In this document: positions 24,360 through 36,449 of the stretch, in pieces
How positions within the stretch are numbered: the first letter of the stretch is position 1
Layout of the letters: the number at the start of each line of letters is the position of its first letter
From: Cristatella mucedo
Taxonomy: Eukaryota; Bryozoa; Phylactolaemata; Cristatellidae
Direction of reading: 5' to 3'
NCBI GenBank assembly: GCA_009760855.2
Contig: WPIO01000131.1
Coordinates: 524,501-588,500 of the forward strand
Length of the DNA: 64,000 bases
Notes under the pieces: generated by a model
Told to the model about the DNA's origin: nothing
Database searches by the model: none
Seen by the model: only the letters and a program-made list of their open reading frames with translations
Translations under genes and position numbers: made by a program

Positions 24360-24720
24360 TGTATGCATTATTCAATCATAGACACTGGGCTCGCCTGCAC
24401 TCAGCCAGTGCAGGCAGACTAGTAGTGCTGTAAACCACCCCAGGGTCTAAAAGCTGGTGGCTGTGGCCTAGGGACGGTCATTGCCCAGTTGCGGTCTGGC
24501 GGCTGTGGTTTATCCGCATGCAGGCTTTGACCTCCCGGGATGAGTTGTAGCTGGCAGGGAGTGGGCGAGGAGGAAACGCCAACCTGAGTGGGGGAAGTCG
24601 AGAGGGAGAGGGGGCCCAAGGGAGCCGTTCGTCCTTCGGCTCCGTGAGTTGTGTAATAAACTGTTAGCGTTGGGCATCGGCTGGCTCTCTGTTGTGCGAG
24701 CCAAATGACACAGGCTATCC
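24360..24720. other. GC-rich island with hairpin and AATAAA; possible solo LTR or short retroelement
   Basis: The base composition is clearly richer in G+C than both flanks. A perfect 9-bp stem with a 5-nt loop sits at 24391-24413 (GCCTGCACT...AGTGCAGGC). AATAAA occurs at 24655-24660 followed by a GT-rich stretch, as in polyadenylation regions. No coding potential or tRNA boxes were found. A solo LTR, a TRIM-like element or a processed sequence are all possible; I cannot decide. Confidence 0.35.
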
Positions 24721-25429
24721 TAGTTTAGTGCTTGCTTAAAGAATGTGCTGATAAATACTTTGGCAGCAGAGTTTCTTGGTGATGCATAGGCGTGAAGCGG
24801 CTGGCATTGGGGAGCATATGCATGATTGTGCAAAAACAGTCCGAAAATAAGCGATCGGTGTCCTAGTAAGTGACACTTTGCAAGAGCTGGCCGTGTTTTG
24901 AGAGCACATTTTTGGAGCATGAATAATTCAGATTTCTATGTGCGTTCTGATGCCCTGCTAACAATATCAACAATTACTTTACGGCTAAACCCTGCATTGA
25001 GTCAAAGACTGCCTTGAGCGATGCATCAGACTAAAATGCTCCTCAATAGAAATTCTTTTAACACCTCCTACCTGTTTAGGAACGGGCCCCACAGTAACAT
25101 TTTTCGTCCATGATCTAGAGTGGACCTGTAAATTTATATGGGCCATCATAATAATATTGCTTTGCTCGATGGGAATTTTCGTATGATTTTGGAGCTCGTC
25201 CTCCGGTAAAGGTCTGCTGACTGGTTAGGTCGGAACTGAGTTCTTAAACGAGATGCGAGTGTTTCGCAAACATGGGATGCTTGAATGCATTTAGATGTTT
25301 GATTGACAGAACATGATAGTTAATTAATCTTTCTTAAGGGTATCGCGATGGGAGCTGGTGGAGATTATAATTCAGCTTGATTTTATATTTCCGAAGTGGC
25401 TCGTTCTAAGAGCCTTAATGCGCCTGCAG
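24721..25429. other. Unassigned spacer
   Basis: No feature recognised. Confidence 0.3.
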
Positions 25430-25654
25430 GCGGACACGTAACAATCAACTGGTTGCCATTGAAGCTGGACATTGTAGCTGGCGGGGAGCGACCCAGCAGC
25501 GACCCAGCAGTGGTGACGGAAACACATTCCCACCTGGTATCGATTTAGCGATCACCGGCCGCACCACTGCAGGTGACTCTACACTCACGCTGGAGTGGAG
25601 AAAAGTTGTGCAGTCGCTGCCCAGCGTTGCTTCACCTGGCAAGGCTGCACTCCA
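25430..25654 (+). pseudogene. Decayed Ig-like Trp-half exon with 11-bp tandem duplication
   Basis: It starts after GCGCCTGCAG and ends at a good CA/GTGAGC donor in the same phase (2 nt left over) as the exons at 17882, 21262 and 34845. The last part reads TLTLEWRKVVQSLP, matching the Trp-R-K...L-P signature of the family. The 11-bp unit AGCGACCCAGC is present twice in a row at about 25487-25508. The frame before it (GGHVTINW...) only joins the EWRK frame if one copy is discounted, so the duplication is a frameshift. The B-strand Cys is not evident. Weaker than the other copies. Confidence 0.4.
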
Positions 25655-25967
25655 GTGAGCTAAGCTAACGAGCGACTTGATGCAATGGAGTCACTGCCTA
25701 TTGTAGGAAAACAAGTGCCTTCAAATTAGTCAGGCGTGTCAGTCGCCAAGACTACCTAGAAAAATATTTGTCCCCGAAATAGGTAACTATGTAGTCGCTT
25801 GAACATCGATCACAACAAATTCAAATGACGCGGATGTAGGAAAGATACTGAACATTCGTCTGTTAAAGACCTAAACAGCTAGGCCAGCATGCTTCTTACC
25901 CCATTTTGTACACGGAGTTCTGGTTTAACGACGGTCGTTCGATCCCGTGAAATCCACTTTAATAATA

Positions 25968-27383
25968 ATAATAATAATATTGCACTTGATATAGCGCCCT
26001 CAGAGAACTTAATCTCTTTCTAGGCGCTTTACATTTGCTGCAAAGTGATACGCAATAGAATAGTAAGTAAAATCATGCTTGAAAAACAAACAAAATGAAT
26101 AACATGGTTAGGGGTTACATGCACTGGGTCAGCATGCAAATGTGGTTAGTGGTAGCATGAACAGTGTCAGCACGCATAAGCACATCAAGGACGAATCACA
26201 AGGACCCACTAAATGCTGTCCTAAATAGGTATGTTTTTAAGTTTCTTTTAAATGTGGTCAGGTCAGGGGATGTTCTGATGCAGGTCGGGAGGGAATTCCA
26301 GGCTGTGGGAGCATACGAGCTAAATGCACGGTCTCCAAAGGATTTAAGGTTTGTACGAGGTATTTCTAGACTGTTGGATTCCGAAAAGCGAGTGGTACGA
26401 TGCTTTGCCTGATGGGGTAGTATATCTGAAAGATAGGCTGGAGCCATAGAATGAAAAGACCTAAAAGTGACCGACAAAACCTTGAAGTCAATCCGTTGCT
26501 TGACTGGTAACCAGTGCAGGTCGGCGAGAAGTGGAGTAATGTGGCAACTGCGACGCTCACGACAGACAAGCCTAGCTGCAGAGTTTTGCACCAGCTGCAA
26601 TCGCCTGATCGCACATGCTGGTAGGCCAGTAAGCAGTGAGTTGCAGAAGTCGAGACGAGATGTCACGAATGCATGGACCAACTTGGACGTGGTATCCTTA
26701 TCTAAACAAGCCCTAATTTTAGCAATGTTATGAAGCTGAAAATAGGCTGATTTGACTGTGGAGCTGATGTGGTCGTCTAACGAGAGGTCGCTTTGGAATA
26801 TATGACACCTAGATTTCGAGCTGATGCAACTGGAGATATGCTGGCAGAGCCAATTTTGAAAGTCAGCCTTTCCAATTTCTGAATAACACTAGGTTTGCCC
26901 ATAACTAGTAAGTTAGTTTTATCATCGTTTAGTTTTAGAAAATTTGCTGCCATCCATGATCGGATGTCATCAATGCATGCAGCAAGTGAGTTGAGAGAAT
27001 TTGAGGTGCTCGAAGGCTGGGAGGGATCAAAGCAAAGGTACAACTGAGTGTCATCCGCATAGAAGTGAAAGCCTTGATTGTGCTTGGCAATCACATCAGC
27101 GAGAGGGAGAGTATAAACGGTGAAAAGGACCGGACCTAGCACAGAGCCCTGAGGTACTCCATATTTTAGAGGTACTTCAGATGATCTTTGTCCATTCACG
27201 TCAACACTCTGGAGTCTCCCACTGAGATAGGACCTGAACCACTGCAGAGCAGTGCCAGTGATGCCCAGGCGAGATGAGAGGCGCTCTAGAAGTACTTTGT
27301 GATCGATGGTATCAAAAGCTGCCGAAAGATCGAGCAAAACAAGAAGAGACACTCTACCCATGTCCGCATTCCTAAGTACTTTC
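25968..27383 (-). mobile_element. LINE-A copy, RT plus C-terminal domain, minus strand, relatively young
   Basis: Reads right to left. It is 5'-truncated within the RT (27383), with an open RT frame 27361-26777 that contains LLDLSAAFDTIDHKV and the catalytic YADDTQLY box. A frameshift follows near 26780, then an open C-terminal frame 26681-26196 (LDFCNSLLTGLPACAIRRL..., ...HWLPVKQRIDFKVL..., ...AWNSLPTCIRTSPDL). The hairpin and (ATT)n tail lie at 25968-26032. It is nearly identical to 55280-56690, so the two are recent insertions of one subfamily. Confidence 0.95.
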
Positions 27384-28500
27384 CGACGTCAATACTCATC
27401 TTAAATTCTTTTATTGGCATATCAGAATGGACTTGAGGAATAATATGACATATTTTAGCTGCCGTAAGATGCTCAAGACCCTCTCATCAATTTGCAGCCC
27501 GTCAACAGCCAGTACGGAGGAGCCAGTACAGAGGAGCTTTGCAGTTTTATTGGCAAATCAGGCGTATGGTAATGCTGACCTCCAACACCATCAAAGTTCA
27601 ACCATTTCACTTGTGAATTCCTCTTACTGCTAACATTTTCTCGATAGAACAACAAAGATTAAGCAAACGCTACGATCCTGCCGTTATTTGGTAGCCTCAA
27701 AGGCATCACCTCAGCTTCCTCAGGCGTCATGCCAAGCAGTTGTTGAAGGAGTCAGCTCCATTTTAATTAGGATATATCAGTATTACTATGCTCAGTAAGA
27801 TCGCTTCATTTCCACATGCTTGGTTGCAGTTCCTAGTCTCTGCTAGTTAACTTCCCTTCTAAGAATACATTCACATACACGGCTTAAGACTTACCGGTAA
27901 TCAAAATCTTGGTTTTCGGGCTTTCGCCAGATAAAGTATTTTCTGTGGCACTAGAAGTCACTAGCCTTACAGGTTCAGTTTACAATTGATTTGACTATAT
28001 TGTAGACTGTTCAAGTATTACCATGCTTGGTAAGATTGCGGAATTCCAGTGAGCTTTCGCGCACACTTAGTCTCTAGTAGTTTTTTTGTGCTTAGATCCG
28101 TCCAATCTCAGTAATGGCATAGGATTTTCTAGCGATCATAATCTTGGCTTGGGAAGGCGGCAGTTGAAATCTTGTATCTGACATCAGAAGGTTCATGCTT
28201 TCAATGGTTATGTTTGCAAATGCTTTCAATCCATCCCAAACTCGTCAACTCGCTCACTAGGTACTAATTATCTTGAAAGCGTTGATCAGCTTTGTCTTTT
28301 TAAAAATCTCAGGGCCACATCCCCAAATCCAGTTAGTCAGACAGATTCGTCGGCACGGTACATGGAATTATCTATCAGCCATTGCTTAGGCAGCATGTAC
28401 TCCGGGGAAGCTCAGTCTAGTAGCCCTTATCAGATTAACCAGCCTCAAGAGTTACATTCGGACGGCTGAAAACTGTAGTTTGACGAAGCCAAGTTTGTCT
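27384..28500. other. Unassigned
   Basis: No gene recognised. It flanks the LINE 5' truncation point. Confidence 0.3.
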
Positions 28501-28509
28501 TACAAATCT

Positions 28510-31500
28510 TCATCGAAAAGTAAGAGCGAGTAATTCAGGGCATTTAAAACTCAACCAATCTCTAAAGGAGACGGCTGCGACTCTTCTCTGGGAATACCAA
28601 GCTAAAGTAGTGCACCGCCGTCTCGTAGGTGTAGCAGCAAGTTTGACTTCGGTAATATTTCGCCCTGTGAAAGACTGATGGTCGCGATAGCTGAGCTTTC
28701 GGGCTTCAAATGAAGCTAAATGACTGCTACGGGCGAACGCTGGGCAGAAAGATGGCAGCAAACTCAATTGTACAAACTGTGACCACTATTCAGGGACAGA
28801 GCCGTGAGTTGTCACCCTTCCATTTTTGCTCATTCTGTTAAACTTGTTGAGCATATCGTAGTGAACTTGCTACTAACGCTGCATAAATACCGTAGGAACC
28901 CATTTTTACATGTTCCACTCTTTTTAGAATTAATTGTTGACAATAAAATTAGGTATTTGTTTAGTTTCTCTAGCCAAATTAGTCACCTCAAATTATTAAG
29001 GACACTGAGCCGAAGTGGGAAGTGAGGGCTTCCCAACCACACCTGAGGCGTATATGTATTTTATAATATTCGGACAAAGAGTTGCATAATTTCCCAGTGA
29101 AGTATATCGTTCAACTTCTAACTTAATGTATGCTGGAAGTGACCATTCCTTCATTACTGATAGCTCGTGCAAAATTATCCTAAAAAAAGACACTAAAAAT
29201 GTCATGCATGGCCGCAGCCATGGTGTTAGGATTCTCCTTAAAACTGCTTCCAAATAGAGATGGTCGTGACGTCCATCTGTAGCTGATCGCAGCCTTTTAG
29301 GGGCCTGAGATCTGAATTCAAGACGCATCATATTGGTCAGTCAAGCCGATTGCAGGAGGTGCAAACACCTCTTACCAGAGACTTCGGTATTTCCGCTCAT
29401 GTAAAGTCGTTGGACGCCTTGTGAACATGAAGCAATTGAGATGTTTCTCGTGCTGAAAGTCTTTCGCTGCAGTGAGGTTTTATTTGCGATTCCAAAGCAG
29501 GCAGGCTGCCTTTGTGGTTAGCACCTAAAGGCAGGCAAGCAGGACACGAGCCAACGGCCGATGCCACACCCAATCATGCCGTAATCCGACAGGTAGCAAT
29601 GTACCACTGTCCAACAGTGAGTAATTCTGGATAATTAGTATGCAAAGAAAACAGTTTTTAGACTGTCTGGGATGCGACCTAATATAATCATACTATGTGC
29701 ACACTGATTTTATCGATGGCAATGATGGGGGTATCTACGGATTATATTTCCTGTGCCTTTACTCTGGGTTGAGGGTAGCAAGGCATATGTCTGCCTTTCT
29801 TACCACAGGATGAGAACATATAATCAAGATAGCCGCGAATACTTATTGCCATAAATTTCAATGGATCAACTCTTTAGGGCTTAGGAACTGATTAATAAAA
29901 ATGGCAACCTAAAAATAGAATGTATCCGTAGGACCAGGCGGAGTAGACGTCTATGAGCGAAATTAAAAATCCGCAGACAATTTTTTCTCTAAGCTTTACA
30001 TTTCCCTTCTAAGACGTTTAGTACAAAGTGTGAGTTAAAGTCAACTGGTGTTAAATTGTACCTAGTAAAATGTATGCAGGATTTGGCAGTGAATTTTTCG
30101 TTAGCCCGTACTCAGGCTGACGGCTGATATGACATGCACTAACCGCTTCCCACTACCCAGCAGGTTTAAAGAATGCCTTTTCTGTCAATTTATTAAAATC
30201 AACTAAAGGCGATAAATGTTCCCGGCGGTAATTTTTGTTGCCGAGGATCCAAGATTTCTTTTGAATTGTTTATTTAGTATTGTTGAAGCAGTGTTATATA
30301 ATACAGCGGCACCTTGGCTTACGAGTTTAATTCGCTGCTTGACGGAGCTCGTGACTTAAAATACTCAAGCGTCAAATGAATTTTCCGCATTAACATAAAT
30401 TTAAATGCCCTTAATTCCTCTCTTACATTCCTCCCTTAAAAAACACTGCGATTTTTGTCATATTTTGGAGATTAAAAATCTACTTATAAATCGCGAATGT
30501 TTTTTCAAAAACATTGCAATATAATTTCCTTCCAAAAAAACAAGTTTTAATAATCCTAATGCACAGAATTGATTCGGAGATTAAAAGGCTTGAAAATGGT
30601 AATAGAGTTTGAGGAGAAAGACTGAAATGAATATCGGAATCTTATTTTTTTTCTTTGGCGCTTCGCACCAAGCAAGCACTGGCAATGCGGAACAACCACG
30701 TTACAGCCTCACGGAAAGCCGGCGAGCATACAGACAATCAATATGTAGCCGCAAGCTCAGTTTAACGGCTGGGCCTTCACGCCGACGCGCCGATTGTTAT
30801 CAGTCGTGAAATGAGCTCTCACGCGATGATATTGCCTAAATAGAATACAGTGGTGCGTATTTGTCGGTTGCTGCCGTAGTTTGATTTAACACCGGAGTCA
30901 GGCGATTTTGATAGTCCGAGCTCCGTGACGGCTCGTTTGAGTCTCTCTGGGAGCGAACTGACAAACCTTCGCTGGGTGTCACGACCGGGTCGCAGTGCAG
31001 CGTCTTGCAAAGGACGTTATTGGCGAATCTACCCTTACTGGCTCTAGGAGAAGTAATTGAAGAGTTAAATTTGCGATCTAACCTAGACTTTAATTGGCCG
31101 CTTGATGACCAGCCAGCACAAGTACAGTACAGGTCGGTGATAAATAGTGCTATGAAGTAAATATCATAAGACAGACTGACTTTTAGGTGAAAATACAACT
31201 TTGTGGTGACAACGTCACGCGATATTTTAAAGCACCACCAATCAGCCTGTAAATACAATGCGACGAGCATGGTACTGTTGGGTTAATATTGTTTTTTAAT
31301 GAAGGCTGCATCAGCCTTCCTCTAGAAGCTAGCTTGACTCAAAAGATTAAAGTAGATTCAGGAAACAGCCTTCGAAAACAACGCAAACATTAAGGCTTTA
31401 AAGAAAGCATGCCATAGGCTATCCCCTTCAGTAAACTCTAGGGAACGAGTGATTTCAAGTTCTGTACACATAAGAGAGTTAAATCGGAATTACGTACGTC

Positions 31501-33260
31501 ATCAGCTACCACAAGGCATTCCTTGTGAGGAAAATATGTTTCACTGTGTAGTATTGAGAGCGAACCAAAGCTACTGTCAGCGAGAGACGAATTTTTTATT
31601 TTTTATTTGAGACAACTTGTTCGCCGTGCGTCTTCGAATCTAAGCACACCATAACAATGTTTCAATCACTTTGATTAACTTCTCAATTGGTATGATTTAT
31701 AAAGCATCATGTAATTTGTGTGCAAAGAATATTTAGGAAAGTTTCACGTCTAGCGGCCGCTTTTTAAGCTGCTGGCATGTATGTTTGTTCTATTGAAAGA
31801 AAGAGTGAATTGAAAGTTTAATATTTCCGAGAAGCATTTTTCTATAGCAATAATACAATTATGTTCCAATAATATTGGCTTTTTAGAGCACCCTATTGTA
31901 TCCTAATCTATATTTGCCGTTTAGTTTATAATCTATAGTTGCCGAGCTGGTTTGGTCTAGCGGTTAAGGTGCTCGCCCTGACCAAGGTCTGACCGAGGTC
32001 GTGGGCTCGAGCCCCGAGGCACATGTGAAGCGCCTGAATAGAGATTAAGTTCTCTTAGGGCGCTGTATAAATGAATTATTTATATTTTATATTCTGGCGA
32101 TTTGGAAACATTTCGTGAGAAGCTATAACCAATATTTAATGAAAGAAACGTGTTGTACTTATAAGTGCATGCAAGAACGCACATTGACACAGGCCGAGAC
32201 AAGCATGGAAGACTCACAGAAAACTCGCAAGTATCTCGTAGGGTACAAGTTATCAAAACTAAACTTAATCGTACTCAATAAACACGGCCCTCAGAACAAC
32301 ATGTAGGTCAACCGTAGCTATACCAAACCATTTAAATATTGGTCGGAGTCAGGATGGGCATGGTTATGTATCGCTGAGCAAATTTTGTGTGATCAATGCA
32401 GTAGTTGTGTAGCTTCTTTTTTAATCTCGCCAATCATTCGACGTCATTATTTCAGTAAGAAGCTAGTTTAAAGCTTAGAGGGAGCACATCAGCTGAAGGA
32501 GGGGGTCAATGAGTACTTGAAAGTATTCCAGGGAACAAGCAATCGACTAGAGACACCTAGATAGGTCCACAGTTAGAACCTTAAAGTGAGATCCACTCAG
32601 GCAGGTAAGCCAGTGGAAGGGAACAGAAGAACCTGCAATCCATTTACGAGACCTTACAAATTGACGTGTAAATTTTTAAAAATAGTTGGTCGGCTCTTTC
32701 CTTACAGGTACACATATAAAGGTCCACTGGGCACTTTCTTAGATCTAGAAAATCCCTCGTAATTGAAGCCTGCGTGAATTTTAGAACGCAAATGACTCGG
32801 AAGTACTACAATGGCATGGTGCTAATGTAAAGCAGGGTTCTTTAAGAGTTCTGTTAAAGTCAGTCTACAAGTCAAATTTATTGATCCGCACAGAAATTAA
32901 GATCTTATAGTCGAAATCGGCAATTAGCCCTCAACCTTTTACAGAATAGACTGCGTCCAGTTTCTTTTAAGTACTGAGAAAGTTCTTCTTGTCATCTTAT
33001 GACAAGTCACGTGAGCCTGGTCTGAATATTTCGGGCTGATGCAGCTATGTGCTATGACCAAGCTCTGACCCTTACCATGAACACGTGATCCAGCATGGAG
33101 GGTTCTGGTCATGGCCTACCTACGTTTACTCCTCTTGTAGGCCTCAGCCCAAAAGTGTCGGGTGGACATGGGGTCGGTTTTTGAATTCCTGCAAATGAAT
33201 ATCAGTGCTAGAGAGCTACCTTGGACGATTCCAAGCTTGTTGTCGACCTTCACCTGACTT
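28510..33260. repeat. Right copy of the segmental duplication (Ig locus spacer)
   Basis: Partner of 13490-17680. The SINE-1 at 31943 is present only here, so it post-dates the duplication. Between the matching islands (for example 29300-31450) I cannot align the two copies by eye and see no gene. Confidence 0.5.
31943..32085 (+). mobile_element. tRNA-derived SINE-1, best copy, sharing the LINE-A 3' hairpin
   Basis: The head is tRNA-like: A-box region TGGTCTAGCGGTTAAGGTG (about 31954) and B-box region GTCGTGGGCTCGAGCCCC (about 31999). The head is followed directly by AAGCGCCTGAATAGAGATTAAG...TTCTC...AGGGCGCT, the same hairpin that terminates LINE-A, and an AT-rich tail. A SINE that copies the LINE 3' end is expected to use that LINE's reverse transcriptase in trans. 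No protein. Confidence 0.85.
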
Positions 33261-33279
33261 ATTCATTATAGCTTCGGGT

Positions 33280-33545
33280 TTCTGCTGCTATCTTCGCTGT
33301 GACTGCTTATGAGCTGTTCACGCATATACTACTAAAAGCAAGACCTGCTTAGCATAAGGTGCGATTTCACCATTAGTCAATACCCACAGTGCGGCCTTCT
33401 TCGATGAGTCAGTGTGAACCTCCCAGGATCTTCGGAGCGCCGTGGTAACAACTCGGCTACCAACAATACGAGCTGCAAGTTTAAAGCACTGGTTAGCACT
33501 CGTTATGGTAGAATCTAACTTGCCGTGCCTCAGCATGTAGCTAAT
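33280..33545. repeat. Dispersed repeat R1 (also at 48780-49100 and 61830-62110)
   Basis: A block containing (A)GCATAAGGYGYGAT..., ...CGGCCTTCTTCG... and ...GCTTAAAGCAC/TCTGAATAGCAC... recurs three times in the window. On the minus strand at 33560-33318 the frame reads MLRHGKLDSTITSANQCF without stops. The other two copies are broken, so coding is doubtful. It may be the 5' part of LINE-B, since LINE-B sequence follows immediately here. Confidence 0.5.
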
Positions 33546-34400
33546 GCATGGAGATCTCACTCCCCAGATATTATCGGCTCAGCCGAAAAGTTCAGCTTGC
33601 TTTAGAAAAAAACATTTAGCATATTCGTGCCTCTATAGAGCCCCATCCAACTGCTTCTACAGCTAGCTATTGCGTCTGATCCTTGTCTATGATTAAGAAT
33701 TGTCTTCCACGGTATCTTGAAGGAAATTTAACGCGATCCGAATTTCTGCTTCAGCTACATTAATGTAATTATATTTTGGCTGACCTACAGAAATAAGCCA
33801 CTAGGCCATTACAGCTGGCCATAGATAGTCTGCAAGGCTAGTCTGTCCATCGTAAAGTCGTGACCAAAGTATTTCCTTTGGAGGAAGAGTCACGATGGCC
33901 GCTGGTCGGTCAGTGCACACAGAGCAAAGTCCTTCCGCTGACCGAAAAGGCTAGCCATGGCTTCCTCCTGGATACTCAGCTGAACGGCTTCAGCAGTTTC
34001 ATTTTTCCTTGAGCCCCCGTGACGTGTACGACAATAACTCAGCTTTTCTCGTCCATTCACAGATCGCGGACGACAGAAGCTGCTTCTCTAGAATTCCAAG
34101 ACTGTGGAGCGTAACTCCTCCATGACTCTTACTCATCGACAGCTGCTCTACAGCTGCTGACTCTGGCCCATTCTTTTCAGCCATCTTTTACTGCCAGTTC
34201 CATGTTACTGACCACCACAACTGATCTCATGACTCTGCTGTGCTTTCAACTTTCTCTTTGTTGCAGGAGATGAAGTTTGTTTGCAACCAAATGCATACCG
34301 AAAGCCGTTTAGGCTGTGAGTTTTCTCTTTACAAAAACTCTTCCGGTAAAACACCCTCATATCCATCACGGCTTTGTGGATCGCAAGTGCTTTCCTAACT
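33546..34400 (+). mobile_element. LINE-B copy with internal deletion, + strand
   Basis: Starts with the same phrase as 4028 (GAGATCTCACTCCCCA...), jumps at about 33655 to sequence equivalent to 5190, then follows B to its 3' end (GGCTTTGTGG...). The internal RT core is missing. It interrupts the spacer upstream of the Ig exons at 34845-35228. Confidence 0.7.
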
Positions 34401-34844
34401 GTGCAGCTGAGCTTGGGAGCAGAAACTAGTGGCGGCCCTTAACTGATATTGAGTCGTTTGGTCTCGCCTGAAGCTAAAAGAATCTTCTTTCCTTGCATAC
34501 TGCCGGACTGGAAAAGGGAATATGCCGTAGGGGCAAACCATCTCTACCAGAGGTCGTTGTGCAGCACTCTTACATGCGATAGCCAAGAGGCTATTGCTAC
34601 GCTTCATTCGTCTTATGGCCCTAGGGCGGCCAATGTGACTATTTGCAGCGACTTGATATTGCTAGCATTCGGGTGTATTTAGCAGTCGCTCGGCTGCCTC
34701 CCATAGAGTCGCCCCCAGCCAGCACTTTTAATGCTAACCGCCACAGTGCGTTCATGATCACTCTCTATGTGCTCTACCTAATCAAACTGTCAGGCGCTCT
34801 TTAAGAAGCTCTAATTTGCTGTCTTTTTGCTGGCTCCTAACAAG

Positions 34845-35015
34845 GTTAATTAACTTTACGGCTAATGGCCACGATCTAGAAAGTGGAGTCATTCAACCAG
34901 GCCCTGCTTTGCGAAGCTGACGGCAGCCGGCTTCCAACTATGAATGAGCCAGAGTCGGCGACAGTTAACCAGTCGCTTTGCCAGCCGGTGCCATTATCAG
35001 TGGCGGCAAACTAAT
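34845..35015 (+). pseudogene. Ig Trp-half exon carrying stop codons
   Basis: Acceptor AACAAG and donor AT/GTGAGA are intact and in the family phase. The B strand is readable as ALLCEADGS with its Cys. A 1-nt loss after the following Leu-Pro shifts the frame. In the shifted frame the C strand reads Tyr-Glu-stop-Ala-Arg-Val, where the stop (TGA) stands at the conserved Trp (TGG), and a second stop (TAA) falls shortly after. It ends LPAGAIISGGKL as in the sister copies. Two further stops lie in the first third. Clearly a pseudo-exon. Confidence 0.65.
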
Positions 35016-35124
35016 GTGAGAGAGACTTAATAGGTGGCAATAAAACTACAGCGAGAGAGCATGGCAACTAAGCGAACATTAAAAAGTCATAGTCACGAGG
35101 AAATATGTTCCCTGATTCTTTCCG

Positions 35125-35228
35125 AATTCCCTTGATCAAGTGTGAGAACGCCGGCCTCTACGAGTGCACTGCCCAGAACCCGTATGGCTCGGCCTCCGGG
35201 GCTGCACGGCTTATTGTAAAAGCTAAGG
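35125..35228 (+). pseudogene. Ig Tyr-x-Cys half exon, acceptor lost
   Basis: It sits 109 nt after the preceding half exon, so the two once made one Ig domain with a short intron. It reads IPLIKCENAGLYECTAQN then PYGSASGAARLIVKAKG: full F-G hairpin with Tyr-x-Cys and the N-x-x-G turn. By alignment to 38317 (CAG/A ATC CCA) the splice acceptor should be at 35124, but the bases there are CCG, so the AG is gone. The end aligns at AAGG/GCAAGT, a GC donor in phase 1. Confidence 0.65.
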
Positions 35229-35639
35229 GCAAGTGTTAACCAATGTGTAAAATTTTCATTGCAGCATTAATTGCGTGAATGAATTCACCTGTAATCTGCA
35301 ATGCTTCTTCCTAGTGCAGCAGTCGCAGTGGACCATCCATGTTCATTGCATATTCATTTTCTGCTTTCTCGAGTGCAATCTATATGGAGCCCTTCTTAAG
35401 TAGCTGGTAATTGCTTGAAACTTACTAGTAACGTATCAGTAGTAGAAACAACTCCGTGCAGATGTCGTCTAGCCTTTTATCAAGCCATAAATCCTTTCCA
35501 CGGCCTCCATAGCACAGCAGTGGTAGTATCACTAAGCCCAACAGTACAGGGAGTAACAGTCGGCCTGGTTTAAACTTGATTAGTACCAAGCATGCTAGCA
35601 CAAGAACACTTCAGCAATCTCAGTAACAGTGGCTAACTC

Positions 35640-35652
35640 TCCCTCTCCCTCT

Positions 35653-35694
<42 letters not shown>

Positions 35695-35730
35695 ATCGCT
35701 CTTTCATTCTCTGTCTCTCTCTCTCTCCCT
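35640..35730 (+). repeat. (CT)n microsatellite
   Basis: TCTCTC tracts at about 35648-35692 and again near 35708-35728, separated by TTCATCGCTCTTTCATTCTCTG. Confidence 0.95.
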
Positions 35731-36254
35731 CAGAGTCTCTCTATATGTGTACAATGTGTGTTACACGCTCATATTTTGGCACACCAGACCCGGCACGTAC
35801 ACGGTATTTGTATAAAAGTTAAAGGCAGCTAAAGCATGAAAGTGTTTTCATAAATTGTGTCTGTAATTTAAATACCGAGGTCTCTGAAGGTTGCTTAATC
35901 TGTGTGCTCGTGACATCTGGCCCGTTTAAGCCTCGTTTTTTTCCTTATCTTTATTGATCTGCACTACCAGTGGCACTCAGTCCAGAAGTGATTACAACGG
36001 CAGCCATTGCCCTATTAGAAGCTATGTGGAATCTAAGAGAATTAAATCTGTGAAATCATCACTCAACAGTTAATTTTAGGCAGGCGAGCGCAATTCACTT
36101 CAATTTGCAAGGGCAATTTACTCAGTCGTGGTGTCATGTAGTCGCTAACAGATCTTTAAATATTGGTCATGTATACCACTGACGATGATCATTATTTGTA
36201 TAGTATTTCTATCTGCGTTTTGGCATTTCCAAGAGCGTCCGTAAACGCCTCTAG

Positions 36255-36439
36255 TTTTCTTTTAAAGAAGCAACGAAAAATACTAAAGTGATCGCAATGA
36301 CTAGTGCTGAATGCCAAGTGACCATCCTGAGCCAAGTCAATGGTCAATGGCAGCCCTGCTCCCAGATACGACTGGAGAAGGCACAGGAGAGCTAGGTCTG
36401 TTCTATTGCCAGCAAGGGCCATTTTTGATAGAAAAAACT
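36255..36439 (+). pseudogene. Ig Trp-half exon with 7-bp tandem duplication
   Basis: The frame before the lesion reads VTILSQVNG, with Ser at the position of the B-strand Cys. The heptamer TCAATGG occurs twice in tandem at about 36337-36350, causing a frameshift. After it the frame reads NGSPAPRYDWRR (C strand with the Trp kept), then LLPARAIFDRKNL and a strong AC/GTAAGT donor. The upstream acceptor is not clear. Same family as 17882 and 21262; another independent inactivation. Confidence 0.6.
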
Positions 36440-36449
36440 TACGTAAGTT

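Noticed and set aside
31943-32015. Functional tRNA gene
   Set aside because: A and B boxes are present, but the head runs into the LINE-A hairpin and an AT tail; it is a SINE.
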